Origin: Deltaproteobacteria bacterium
GTDB taxonomy: Bacteria > Desulfobacterota_C > Deferrisomatia > Deferrisomatales > JACRMM01
Direction: 5' to 3'
NCBI GenBank assembly: GCA_016218905.1
Contig: JACRCS010000652.1
Coordinates: 1 to 24,666 of the forward strand
Length of the DNA: 24,666 nt
The translations under genes and the position numbers were made by a program. This document shows positions 1-6,600 of the stretch, piece after piece. The notes below the pieces were generated by a model. The model saw only the letters and a program-made list of their open reading frames with translations. It did no database searches and was not told the DNA's origin. Within the stretch, counting starts at the first letter, position 1; each line of letters opens with the position of its first letter.

Positions 1-678
1 CGGTGCGCCTTCCATGACCGGGACTGCCGCCTCGACGACGGGCTTCCCGAGCTCCTCGCAGCGATGCGGCAGGCAGACGCCGTCGTCCTCGGTTCTCCCA
101 CGTACGTCCTCGGCGCGACGGGCGTCCTCAAGAACCTACAGGACCGCCTCATCCGATACGGCCACGTCCGGGAGTTCCTCGGCAAGCCGGGGATCGCCCT
201 CGCCGCCGCCGGCGTGCCGGGGTGGGAGCCCTTCGCCCTCCCCCAGATCTCGCAGGTCTTCCTCTTCCTCGGGATGCCGGTCGTCGATCAGTTCGTCGGC
301 TACGGCCAGGGGCCCGGCGAGATCCTTCTCGCCCCGGCGGCCCTGGAGAGGGCTGAAGAAGCTGGCGCGGCGCTCGGCCGGGGGGAGGCCCGCTTTCGCG
401 GGGAGCCGGGGGCCTGCCCGGTGTGCCGCTTCGACCTCGTAACGCTCCGCCCCGACGGAAGCGCCTACTGCCCTCTGTGCGATCTGCCCGGCTCGTGGGT
501 GGAGGCGGAAGGGGGCTTTCGCTTCGTGCCCGCGGCGGGCGCGCGCTCCCGGTGGTCGGAGGGCGTCTTGCTCGAGCACTTCGGCAAGAAGATCCTGCCC
601 TCCCGCGCTCGCTTCAAGGCGACGACGGCGGAAATCCGCGCGAGACTTCGGGCATTTCGAGAAGGAGGCGAGCCTTGA
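1..678 (+). CDS. Flavodoxin-fold iron-sulfur/FMN flavoprotein (NADPH-dependent FMN reductase family) with C-terminal zinc ribbon, 5' end missing
   Basis: The frame is open from the first base, so the N-terminus lies outside the window; 225 codons plus TGA are visible. The visible part begins with cysteines and a DDG (RCAFHDRDCRLDDG), the usual cysteine/DD segment of iron-sulfur flavoproteins. Next comes ADAVVLGSPTYVLGATGVLK, the flavodoxin-like segment that forms part of the FMN pocket. The C-terminal third has a CPVC...CPLC pair about 15 residues apart, which looks like a zinc ribbon or rubredoxin-like knuckle. The likely role is a cytoplasmic NAD(P)H- or ferredoxin-linked flavin redox protein; the substrate is not inferable. 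The TGA stop overlaps the TTG start of the sirtuin, so the two are probably co-translated. The family call is from motif recognition and is fairly firm; a specific enzyme name is not justified. Confidence 0.8.
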   Translation, partial: RCAFHDRDCRLDDGLPELLAAMRQADAVVLGSPTYVLGATGVLKNLQDRLIRYGHVREFLGKPGIALAAAGVPGWEPFALPQISQVFLFLGMPVVDQFVGYGQGPGEILLAPAALERAEEAGAALGRGEARFRGEPGACPVCRFDLVTLRPDGSAYCPLCDLPGSWVEAEGGFRFVPAAGARSRWSEGVLLEHFGKKILPSRARFKATTAEIRARLRAFREGGEP

Positions 679-1427
679 AGGAAACCTTCGAGCAAGCTGT
701 CCGCATCCTCGGCGGGGGTGGACGAGTCGCGGTCTTGACCGGAGCAGGAATCAGCGTCGAGAGCGGGATTCCGGATTTTCGGAGTGCCGAGGGCCTCTGG
801 TCCCGCTACGACCCCTCCGAGTACGCGACGATCGAGGCCTTTCGGGCGGATCCGCGCCGGGTCTGGCACATGCTCGCGGAGATGATCGACGTCTTGGAGG
901 ACGCGCGCCCGAACGCCGCGCACCGTGCCCTCGCCCGACTGGAAGCCGCAGGGGTCGTCGAGGGCATCATCACGCAGAACGTCGACGGCCTCCACCAGGT
1001 GGCGGGGAGCCGCTGCGTCATCGAGTTTCACGGGAGCCACCGGACGCTCTCGTGCCTGGCCTGCGGTGAGCGCTGCACGCACGAGGAGGCGCGCCCCAGG
1101 GGCACCCCTCCCGAGTGCTCCTGCGGCGAGCTCCTGAAGCCCGACGTCGTCTTCTTCGGCGAGGACATTCCCCGTCACGCCCTCGAGGCGAGCTACCGCC
1201 TCGCCTCCGGCTGCCGGACGATGCTCGTCATCGGAACCTCGGCCGAGGTCGCGCCCGCCAGCCAGATGCCCCTCCTCGCGAATCGAAACGGCGCGACGGT
1301 CATCGAGGTGAACCTGGAGCGCACGTGCCTCACGCACGGCGTGAGCGACCTCTTCCTCCAGGGGCCAGCGGGAACCGTCGTCGCCCGCCTGGCCGACGAG
1401 GTGCTTGCGAGGTTGGGCGAAGCCTGA
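675..1427 (+). CDS. Sirtuin, NAD-dependent protein deacylase (Sir2/CobB family)
   Basis: This 250-residue protein would remove acyl groups from lysines using NAD+, giving nicotinamide and O-acyl-ADP-ribose in the cytoplasm. The NAD site GAGISVESGIPDFRS is at about residues 23-37, TQNVDGLH at 100-107, the catalytic histidine at about 119 (EFHGS), and four zinc cysteines at about 127, 130, 148 and 150 (CLAC...CSC). KPDVVFFGE follows at about 155. The TTG at 675 is chosen because GGAGG lies 6 bp upstream and homology begins just after it; a longer reading would run through the flavoprotein gene in another frame. It overlaps the flavoprotein stop by 3 bases. The YxxR pair that CobB/SIRT5-type desuccinylases carry near residue 65 is not visible (RVWHML instead), so deacetylase-type activity is more likely. 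The Pat-like acyltransferase at 13233 is a plausible counterpart. The family call is secure. Confidence 0.93.
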   Translation: MKETFEQAVRILGGGGRVAVLTGAGISVESGIPDFRSAEGLWSRYDPSEYATIEAFRADPRRVWHMLAEMIDVLEDARPNAAHRALARLEAAGVVEGIITQNVDGLHQVAGSRCVIEFHGSHRTLSCLACGERCTHEEARPRGTPPECSCGELLKPDVVFFGEDIPRHALEASYRLASGCRTMLVIGTSAEVAPASQMPLLANRNGATVIEVNLERTCLTHGVSDLFLQGPAGTVVARLADEVLARLGEA

Positions 1428-1444
1428 CGGCTTCGCGGTTGTCA

Positions 1445-1484
1445 GTTTTCGGTTTTCGGTTTCCGGTTCTCGGTTTTCGGTTTT
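1445..1484. repeat. Heptamer tandem array, unit GTTTTCG
   Basis: There are five consecutive 7-bp units: GTTTTCG, GTTTTCG, GTTTCCG, GTTCTCG and GTTTTCG, then a partial GTTTT. All differences are T-to-C transitions. The array lies 17 bp past the sirtuin stop in the convergent gap with the rRNA methyltransferase gene. It is a simple tandem repeat and no coding role is apparent. Confidence 0.9.
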
Positions 1485-1492
1485 AACTCCGG

Positions 1493-1548
1493 ATCACTGA
1501 TCACTGATCACTGATCACTGATCACTGATCACTGATTACTGATTACTT
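1493..1548. repeat. Heptamer tandem array, unit ATCACTG
   Basis: Six perfect ATCACTG units are followed by ATTACTG and ATTACTT, eight units of period 7 in all. The unit junctions contain TGATCA. The distal end overlaps the 3' end of the minus-strand methyltransferase gene, whose last codons and TAA stop lie in the final two units. The unit differs from the neighbouring GTTTTCG array but has the same period. Confidence 0.92.
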
Positions 1549-2891
1549 CTTCTCAGCAGTACGAGCGCCTCCGTATGCGCCGTCTGCGGGAACATGTCCG
1601 CGGCCCTCGCCCACTCGACCCGGTACCCGAACCCGCCCAGAATGCCGAGGTCCCGCGCCAGGGTGGGCGGCGAGCAGGAGACGTAGAGGATCCACTCCGG
1701 TCCGAGCGCCGCGAGCGGCGGCAGGGCCTCTTCCGCTCCTTCCCGAGGCGGGTCGAGCAGCGCAAAACGGGGGCGAAAGCCGTCGGCCGCGAGCTCGCCC
1801 GCGGCCCTTCCCGCGGGAGCGGCGAGGACGCGCACGTTGTCGAAGCCGTTCGCCTCGGCGCTCGCGCGGGCGTCCTCCGCGGCCGGCGGGTACCCCTCGA
1901 CGCCCACGACCAGGGAGGCGACGCACGCCAGGGGCAGGGTAAAGTTGCCCGCTCCGCAGTAGAGGTCGAGGACGTCGCAGCCGCCGTAGAGCGGTGCGAG
2001 CCTCACGACCTCGTCCACGAGAAGCTGATTCACGCGCTGGTTGGCCTGCACGAAGCCCCCGACGGTCACCTGGAGCGACAGCGTCCGTTCCCCTGCCCCG
2101 ACCGAAAAGGGCATCCGGACGGGCCCGGCGCTGAGGCCCGCGAGCGTGTGCTTCCGCCCGGCCTGGACGCACGCGCCCGAGAGCCCCCGCTCGGCGGCGA
2201 AGGACCGGACGGCTCCCTCCTCGGCACTGTTGAGCTCTCGGAGGAGGTGGAAGACGGCCCAGCGCCCGCCGCGGCCGTCCACTTGGAGGTCCACCTGGGG
2301 GAGCGCGCTGCGGGCTGGCGCGAAGCTCTTCAGAAAGCATCGGAGCGGCTCCAGGGTCTCCTGGAGGCTGGGAAGAGCGATGGGGCAGGTCCGAATGGGG
2401 ACGATCCGGTGGCTCTTCGCCGCGAAGTAACCGAGCAGCACCTCGTCGCCCACGTGCCGGACCTTCCACGCCACCCGGTTCCGGTAGCCCCACTCCTGGG
2501 GAGAGGGGATCGGCGGAAGGACCCTGTCGGAGGCCACCCCCGCCCTCGTCCGCAGGAAGCCGCGAAAGCTCGCGGCCTTCGCCTGGAGCTGGTCCGCGTA
2601 GGGCAGGTGCTGCCACTGACACCCTCCGCAGATGCCGAAGTGGGGACACGGCGCTTCGCGCCGGCCGGCGGAAGGCTCCAGCAGGCGGACGATGCGGCCC
2701 TCCAGGTAGCGCCGGCGCTCCCGGAGGAGCTCCACTTCGAGGAAGTCTCCGGGCGCGGCGAAGGGGATGAAGACGATCTTGCCTTCATGGTGGGCCATGG
2801 CCATGCCGCGATCCGCGGCCGCGAAGGCCCGCACCCGGACCAGCCGCCCCGCTTTCAGCCGCCCCTCGTTCGGGTTAGTGTCTCCCGGCAT
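1536..2891 (-). CDS. rlmD: 23S rRNA (uracil-C5)-methyltransferase, RlmD/RumA/TrmA family
   Basis: This 451-residue enzyme transfers a methyl group from SAM to uracil C5 in RNA; E. coli RlmD acts on U1939 of 23S rRNA and has 433 residues. An N-terminal TRAM domain covers about 12-72. The [4Fe-4S] cysteines are at 82, 88 and 91 (CPHFGICGGC) and 169 (RTCPIA). The SAM motif DLYCGAGNF is near 309-317 and DPPREGA near 380-386. The catalytic cysteine is about 406 in YVSCSPPT, and HTEALVLL closes the domain. The ATG at 2891 is chosen because homology begins with the TRAM domain; a longer reading to 3095 adds a proline/arginine-rich stretch that is antisense to the lipA remnant. The last residues SNQ and the TAA stop are supplied by the heptamer array. 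Family assignment is secure; the exact uridine (U1939, U747 or tRNA U54) is less so. Confidence 0.92.
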   Translation of the reverse strand: MPGDTNPNEGRLKAGRLVRVRAFAAADRGMAMAHHEGKIVFIPFAAPGDFLEVELLRERRRYLEGRIVRLLEPSAGRREAPCPHFGICGGCQWQHLPYADQLQAKAASFRGFLRTRAGVASDRVLPPIPSPQEWGYRNRVAWKVRHVGDEVLLGYFAAKSHRIVPIRTCPIALPSLQETLEPLRCFLKSFAPARSALPQVDLQVDGRGGRWAVFHLLRELNSAEEGAVRSFAAERGLSGACVQAGRKHTLAGLSAGPVRMPFSVGAGERTLSLQVTVGGFVQANQRVNQLLVDEVVRLAPLYGGCDVLDLYCGAGNFTLPLACVASLVVGVEGYPPAAEDARASAEANGFDNVRVLAAPAGRAAGELAADGFRPRFALLDPPREGAEEALPPLAALGPEWILYVSCSPPTLARDLGILGGFGYRVEWARAADMFPQTAHTEALVLLRRSNQ

Positions 2892-2923
2892 CCGCGCGAC
2901 CGCTTTCCGGCAGGTTTCGATCC

Positions 2924-3073
2924 ATGTTCCTGTCTCTGGAGGAGTTCGACGCGGCGGCGCAGGAAGCGCGGGCGGCAGGAGTCCGCTGGGTAGCGGCCGG
3001 CCCGCTCGTTTGCAGCTCCTACCGGGCAGGAGAGGCCCTGGCCGTATTATTTGACCGGGGAACGCCCACCTGA
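2924..3073 (+). pseudogene. lipA: Lipoyl synthase (LipA) C-terminal remnant
   Basis: A short frame of 49 codons from ATG 2924 to TGA 3073 reads as the last part of lipoyl synthase. SLEEFDAAAQEARAAGVRW matches the family's PEEF-to-helix segment, and VAAGPLVCSSYRAGE matches the conserved C-terminal GPLVRSSYRAGE. In intact LipA the SSY serine is a ligand of the auxiliary iron-sulfur cluster; here the preceding Arg has become Cys. The radical-SAM CxxxCxxC core is absent: the frame closes with TAG at 2876, and the DNA further upstream is the antisense methyltransferase gene. The piece is therefore best read as a gene fossil, although a short peptide cannot be excluded. Its final bases double as the promoter of the next gene. 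The call rests on remembered family motifs, not on a search. Confidence 0.7.
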
Positions 3074-3079
3074 TATTTT
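3051..3079 (+). promoter_or_regulatory. Sigma-70-type promoter for the PPIase gene
   Basis: TTGACC (3051-3056) is followed by a 17-bp spacer and TATTTT (3074-3079), with TGA directly upstream of the -10 giving an extended -10. Transcription would begin near 3086, about 30 bp before the ATG. The -35 and spacer lie inside the lipA remnant. Confidence 0.6.
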
Positions 3080-3117
3080 CGACCATTCTCCCCACCGCAA
3101 GCCAGGAGATTTTCCCG

Positions 3118-4176
3118 ATGCTGAAGATGAGGATTCCGGCCGCCCTCGCGGCGGCGACGCTCCTTGCCGCCCTTTGGGCTCCGGCCTTCGCCGCCGAGTC
3201 GGCCCCTCAGGGGCAGCCGGCGCCCCAGGCCGGAACGTCGAACGCCGAGGAGCCGAAGGCCGAGCAGCCGAAGGCCGACGCCGGGCCCGTGGCGACCGTC
3301 AACGGTACGCCCATTCCCCGCGCCGAGCTCGACCGGGCCCTGCGGGCGTACATGCAGAACTTCCGCCAGGTTCCCGGCTCCGAGATGTTGGAGCCGAACG
3401 ACTCGGTCAAGGCGGAGGTCGTCGGACAACTCGTCGAGCGCGAGCTCCTCTATCAGGAGAGCCGGAAGTTCGCCAAGGCGGACGAGAAGGCGGCCGTCGA
3501 CGAGGAGATGAAGAACCTCAAGGGCCGGTTTCCCAGTCCCGAAGCTTTTGAAGAAGCCCTGAAGGCACAGGGGCTGACCGAGGACGAGCTGAGGGCTCTG
3601 GTCGGGAAGCAGGTCTCCGTGCGCAACTACATCGAGACGCAAGTCGTCCCGACGGCGACGGTCTCCGACGAAGACGTGAAGAAGTTCTACGAGGAAAACA
3701 AGGACAAGCTCGTCGTGCCCGAGGAAGTGCAGGCGAGTCATATCCTGGTCCGCGTGGCTGAAGACGCCAAGCCCGAGGACAAGGAAAAGGCCAAGGCCAA
3801 AGCCGAGGACCTTCGAAAGAAGGCGGTCGAGGGCGCCGACTTCGCGCAGCTCGCCAAAGACAACTCGGAGGACCCGGGGAGCGCCCCCAACGGCGGGGAT
3901 CTCGGCTACTTCAGCAAGGACCGGATGGTCGAGCCCTTCGCGAACGCGGCCTTTGCGCTCAAGCCCGGCGAGGTGAGCCAAGTCGTGGAGACCGAGTTCG
4001 GCTTCCACGTCATCAAGGCCACCGGCCACAAGGACGCAACGGTCCGGCCCCTGGACGAAGTGAAGGAAGACCTGACCGCCTATCTCAAGGCCAAGGCCCT
4101 GAACGACGCGATCCAGAGGAAAGTCGCGGACCTCAAGAAGACGGCCCGAATCGAGACGTCGATCGGGCAGAAGTAG
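3118..4176 (+). CDS. Secreted parvulin-type peptidyl-prolyl isomerase/chaperone (SurA/PrsA-like)
   Basis: This 352-residue protein catalyses cis-trans isomerisation of prolyl bonds and probably chaperones proteins outside the cytoplasm. A signal peptide with a hydrophobic core and an AFA-AE cleavage site covers residues 1-26. A low-complexity Pro/Glu/Lys/Ala linker (about 28-55, with EEPKAEQPKAD) follows, then a SurA_N-like helical region (56-195) opening with VATVNGTPIPRAEL. A single PpiC domain spans about 204-303: ASHILVRV, then GGDLGYFSKDRMVEPF and FGFHVIK. The start is supported by AGGAG 9 bp upstream; a second ATG at 3127 is possible. One parvulin domain, rather than SurA's two, makes it more PrsA- or PpiD-like. 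It appears to be a single-gene unit with its own promoter and a shared terminator. Confidence 0.9.
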   Translation: MLKMRIPAALAAATLLAALWAPAFAAESAPQGQPAPQAGTSNAEEPKAEQPKADAGPVATVNGTPIPRAELDRALRAYMQNFRQVPGSEMLEPNDSVKAEVVGQLVERELLYQESRKFAKADEKAAVDEEMKNLKGRFPSPEAFEEALKAQGLTEDELRALVGKQVSVRNYIETQVVPTATVSDEDVKKFYEENKDKLVVPEEVQASHILVRVAEDAKPEDKEKAKAKAEDLRKKAVEGADFAQLAKDNSEDPGSAPNGGDLGYFSKDRMVEPFANAAFALKPGEVSQVVETEFGFHVIKATGHKDATVRPLDEVKEDLTAYLKAKALNDAIQRKVADLKKTARIETSIGQK

Positions 4177-4194
4177 GGGGATCGCCGGAATTCA

Positions 4195-4231
4195 AAAAAC
4201 CGGAGGGGCGGCACCGGATGCCGCCCCTCTT
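4195..4231. terminator. Bidirectional intrinsic terminator between the PPIase gene and the HU gene
   Basis: A perfect 10-bp stem, AGGGGCGGCA (4204-4213) with TGCCGCCCCT (4219-4228), closes a 5-nt loop. On the minus strand it is followed by CCGGTTTTTT, a good U-tract for HU. On the plus strand the tail is only CTTCGTT, so it is weaker there. The two genes converge on it. Confidence 0.8.
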
Positions 4232-4251
4232 CGTTCCAGGGACCCGAGATT

Positions 4252-4521
4252 CTAGAGCGAGTCCTTCAGGGCCTTCCCGGGGGCAAACCGCGGAGTCCTT
4301 CCGGCGGGAATGTCGATCTCTTTGCCGGTCTGGGGATTCCGCCCCTTGCGGGCCTTCCTCTCCGAAATCGAGAAGGTCCCGAAACCGGTGATGGCCACCT
4401 TCTCGCCCTTTGCCAACGCCTCCTCGGTCGCGCTGACGAAGGCGTCGAGCAGAGCTTCGACTTCCTTCACCTTCAAGCCGGCTCTGGTCGCCACCTCTTG
4501 AACCAGTTCTGCCTTATTCAT
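4252..4521 (-). CDS. hup: HU-type DNA-binding protein
   Basis: This 89-residue nucleoid protein binds and bends DNA as a dimer. It starts MNKAELVQEVATRAGL, a typical HU N-terminal helix, and has the signatures GFGTFSISERKARKGRNPQT and GRTPRFAPGKALKD. GRNPQTG and the following IPAGRTPRF form the DNA-binding arm. Length and pattern fit HU/HupB rather than IHF, though the two are close. The start is supported by GAGGAGAG about 4 bp upstream of the ATG; a longer frame reading to 4905 has no homology and runs into the promoter and the ABC ATPase gene. It is a monocistronic unit with its own promoter and terminator. Confidence 0.95.
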   Translation of the reverse strand: MNKAELVQEVATRAGLKVKEVEALLDAFVSATEEALAKGEKVAITGFGTFSISERKARKGRNPQTGKEIDIPAGRTPRFAPGKALKDSL

Positions 4522-4580
4522 CTTCTCTCCTCGTAGGGAAGCGGGTGGAAAGATGGCCTTTCCGGACACGGGTCGGGCAG

Positions 4581-4609
4581 ACTCTACCCGGATTTCCGGC
4601 GCCTGACAA
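4581..4609 (-). promoter_or_regulatory. Sigma-70-type promoter for the HU gene
   Basis: On the minus strand TTGTCA (4609-4604) is separated by 17 bp from TAGAGT (4586-4581). Transcription would start near 4574, giving a leader of about 50 nt. The spacing is ideal and five of six -35 bases fit. Confidence 0.55.
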
Positions 4610-4714
4610 GGCTCTCTACCCTCCGGAAGGGCGGAAATCCGGCCCAAAAACAACCTTTCGCCAGTCGTCCGGCAACGGTCGACCTCCGGCAAACCCGCCC
4701 CCGCAGGTCCGGCC

Positions 4715-5782
4715 CTAAACCCGTGTTTGCGACGCCGAGTCGAAGACGAGAGTCTTCTCGGCCGGAAAGCTCGCCCACGCGTCCTCGCCCGGCCGCAGAT
4801 CCTGCTCGAGCGCCGCCTTCCCCCTCGCGACCAGACCGCCCCAACGGAAGTCGATCCAGGAGAAGGAGCCGGCCGGCTCCACCACCTCCACCCGGACCGG
4901 TACATCGCCTTCGCCGGCCTGCCTTCTCACTTCCCACTCCTCCGGACGAATCCCCACGGTCAGGTCGCGACCGCCGGGGCGCCCCGCGGCTTTCGGGACG
5001 AAGGAGAGCCCATTGCACTCGACCGTGAACGGCTCCAGCGAACGGACGCTGCCGGGCAGGAGATTCATGGGCGGACTGCCGATGAAGCCCGCCACGAAGA
5101 GATTGCTCGGCTCCAGGAAGACCTCTGCCGGAGTCCCACACTGCTGGATCCGGCCGGCCCGGAGCACGGCGATCCGGTCGGACAGGCTCATCGCCTCGGC
5201 CTGTTCGTGCGTCACGTAGACGGTAGTGATTCGCAGCTCCTGGTGGAGCGTCTTCAGCTCGCGCCTCATGTCCACCCGCAGGCGGGCATCGAGGTTGGAG
5301 AGCGGTTCGTCCATGAGGAAGACCTTGGGTCGCCGCACGATGGCACGCCCGAGCGCCACGCGCTGGCGCTGCCCGCCGGAGAGCTCCGCGGGCCGCACCC
5401 TCAGTTTGTCGGCGATGGCGAGGAGTTCGGCCACCCTGCGCACTTCCCGGTCGATGCGCGCCCGTTCCATCTTCCGCATCCGGAGGGGAAAGGCGAGGTT
5501 CTCGTACACGCTCATGTGCGGGTAGAGCGCATAGCTCTGAAAGACCATCGCCACGTCCCGATCTCTGGGGGAGAGGTCGTTCACGACGGCGCCGTCGAAG
5601 AGGATCCTCCCGGCCGAAGCCGGCTCCAGGCCCGCGAGGAGGTTGAGGAGGGTGGACTTGCCGCAGCCGCTCGGCCCGACGAAGGTGAAGAACTCGCCGT
5701 CCTCGACGGCGAGCGTCAGCTCGGGAAGGACCACCGCGTCCTTGAAGGCTTTGACGACCCGGTCGAGCTCGATCCTGGCCAC
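4715..5782 (-). CDS. ABC transporter ATP-binding protein, sugar importer type (MalK/UgpC/MsmK family)
   Basis: This 355-residue cytoplasmic ATPase powers the importer encoded just upstream in the same operon. Walker A is GPSGCGKST (about 36-44), the Q-loop glutamine 82 is in FQSYALYPH, the ABC signature LSGGQRQR is near 134-141, Walker B is VFLMDEP (154-160) and the H-loop histidine is about 192 (YVTHEQAEAMSL). The C-terminal 120 residues form the TOBE/MalK regulatory domain, with VGIRPEEWEV. The GTG at 5782 is preferred because AAGGGG lies 6 bp upstream and MARIELDRVVKAF is the usual family start; the GTG at 5788, which would overlap the permease stop by 4 bp, is the alternative. It is the last gene of the operon. 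The sugar is not identifiable; some MalK/MsmK ATPases serve several importers. Confidence 0.93.
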   Translation of the reverse strand: MARIELDRVVKAFKDAVVLPELTLAVEDGEFFTFVGPSGCGKSTLLNLLAGLEPASAGRILFDGAVVNDLSPRDRDVAMVFQSYALYPHMSVYENLAFPLRMRKMERARIDREVRRVAELLAIADKLRVRPAELSGGQRQRVALGRAIVRRPKVFLMDEPLSNLDARLRVDMRRELKTLHQELRITTVYVTHEQAEAMSLSDRIAVLRAGRIQQCGTPAEVFLEPSNLFVAGFIGSPPMNLLPGSVRSLEPFTVECNGLSFVPKAAGRPGGRDLTVGIRPEEWEVRRQAGEGDVPVRVEVVEPAGSFSWIDFRWGGLVARGKAALEQDLRPGEDAWASFPAEKTLVFDSASQTRV

Positions 5783-5784
5783 GC

Positions 5785-6600
5785 TCACCCCTTCACGGAG
5801 CCGGCCGTGAGGCCTTCCACGATGCGCCGCTGGAAGGCGAAGACGAGCACCGCGAGCGGCGCCGTGGCGATCACGGAGGCGGCCGAGATCTCGGCCCAGG
5901 GCAGCTCCCGCTGTCCCGCGAAGAGCGCGATCGCCACCGGGATCGTCCGGGAGGCGTCGCTCGCGGTGAACGTCAGCGCGTAGAGAAACTCGTTCCACGC
6001 GTTGATGAAGACGAGGATCGCCGTTGTGCCGAGCCCCGGTGTCGCCAGCGGCAGGACGATCCGCCGGAAGACCTGAAACGAGCTGCACCCGTCGACCCGG
6101 GCGGCCCGGAGGATCTCCTCCGGCACCTCGCGAAAGAAGCTCGTGAGGACCCAGATCGCCAGAGGAAGCGAGAAGGTGGTGTACGTGAGGATCAGGGCCC
6201 AGACGGTGTCCCGCAGCCGGAGCGCGCGAATCACGATGAAGAGCGGGCTCACGGTCGCGATGGCAGGAAACATCGTCGAGGCCAGCACGAAGCCCAAGAC
6301 GGCCCCGCTCCGAGGGACCCGGAGCTTCGCCAGGGCGAAGGCGGCGAGAGAGCCGAGGACGAGAGCGAGGACGGTCGTGGAGCCCGCGACGACGGCGCTG
6401 TTGAGGATCACCCGAAGGAGGGAATGGCCGGCGAAGACGGCCCGGTAGTTCTCCAGCGTCGGGTGCCACGGGAGGACGGGAGGAAGGCGCGCGACCTCCG
6501 CCCCGGGCTTGAGGCTCGTGGCCACCAGCCAGAGGAGCGGAAAAGAGCAGTACGCGAGGAGCCCCAGCAGCAGGGCCGCGAAGAAGAGCTTCCGGCTCAT
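5785..6600 (-). CDS. ABC sugar transporter permease, MalG/UgpE-type
   Basis: This 271-residue inner-membrane permease would pair with the upstream MalF-type subunit to form the sugar channel. About six membrane segments are visible, the first in LFFAALLLGLLAYCSFPLLW. The cytoplasmic EAA loop that docks on the ATPase reads EEILRAARVDGCSSFQVFRR followed by IVLPLATPG. WNEFLYAL near residue 200 is typical of MalG-like subunits. The ATG at 6600 overlaps the preceding TGA (ATGA), which indicates translational coupling. The ATPase gene follows after 2 bp. Confidence 0.93.
   Translation of the reverse strand: MSRKLFFAALLLGLLAYCSFPLLWLVATSLKPGAEVARLPPVLPWHPTLENYRAVFAGHSLLRVILNSAVVAGSTTVLALVLGSLAAFALAKLRVPRSGAVLGFVLASTMFPAIATVSPLFIVIRALRLRDTVWALILTYTTFSLPLAIWVLTSFFREVPEEILRAARVDGCSSFQVFRRIVLPLATPGLGTTAILVFINAWNEFLYALTFTASDASRTIPVAIALFAGQRELPWAEISAASVIATAPLAVLVFAFQRRIVEGLTAGSVKG

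Noticed and set aside
1445..1548. CRISPR array
   Set aside because: The units are contiguous 7-mers without spacers, and no cas gene is present in the window.
2892..3095. N-terminal extension of the RlmD-type protein up to 3095
   Set aside because: The extra 68 residues are proline/arginine-rich without homology and are antisense to the lipA remnant. Family homology starts after ATG 2891.
4610..4714. Terminator for the ABC importer operon
   Set aside because: The minus strand has a TTTTT run near 4650, but no convincing hairpin directly precedes it. Only short, mismatched stems are possible.
4522..4905. N-terminal extension of HU up to 4905
   Set aside because: It lacks homology and runs through the HU promoter and into the end of the ATPase gene. 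HU of normal length starts at 4521 with a good ribosome site.
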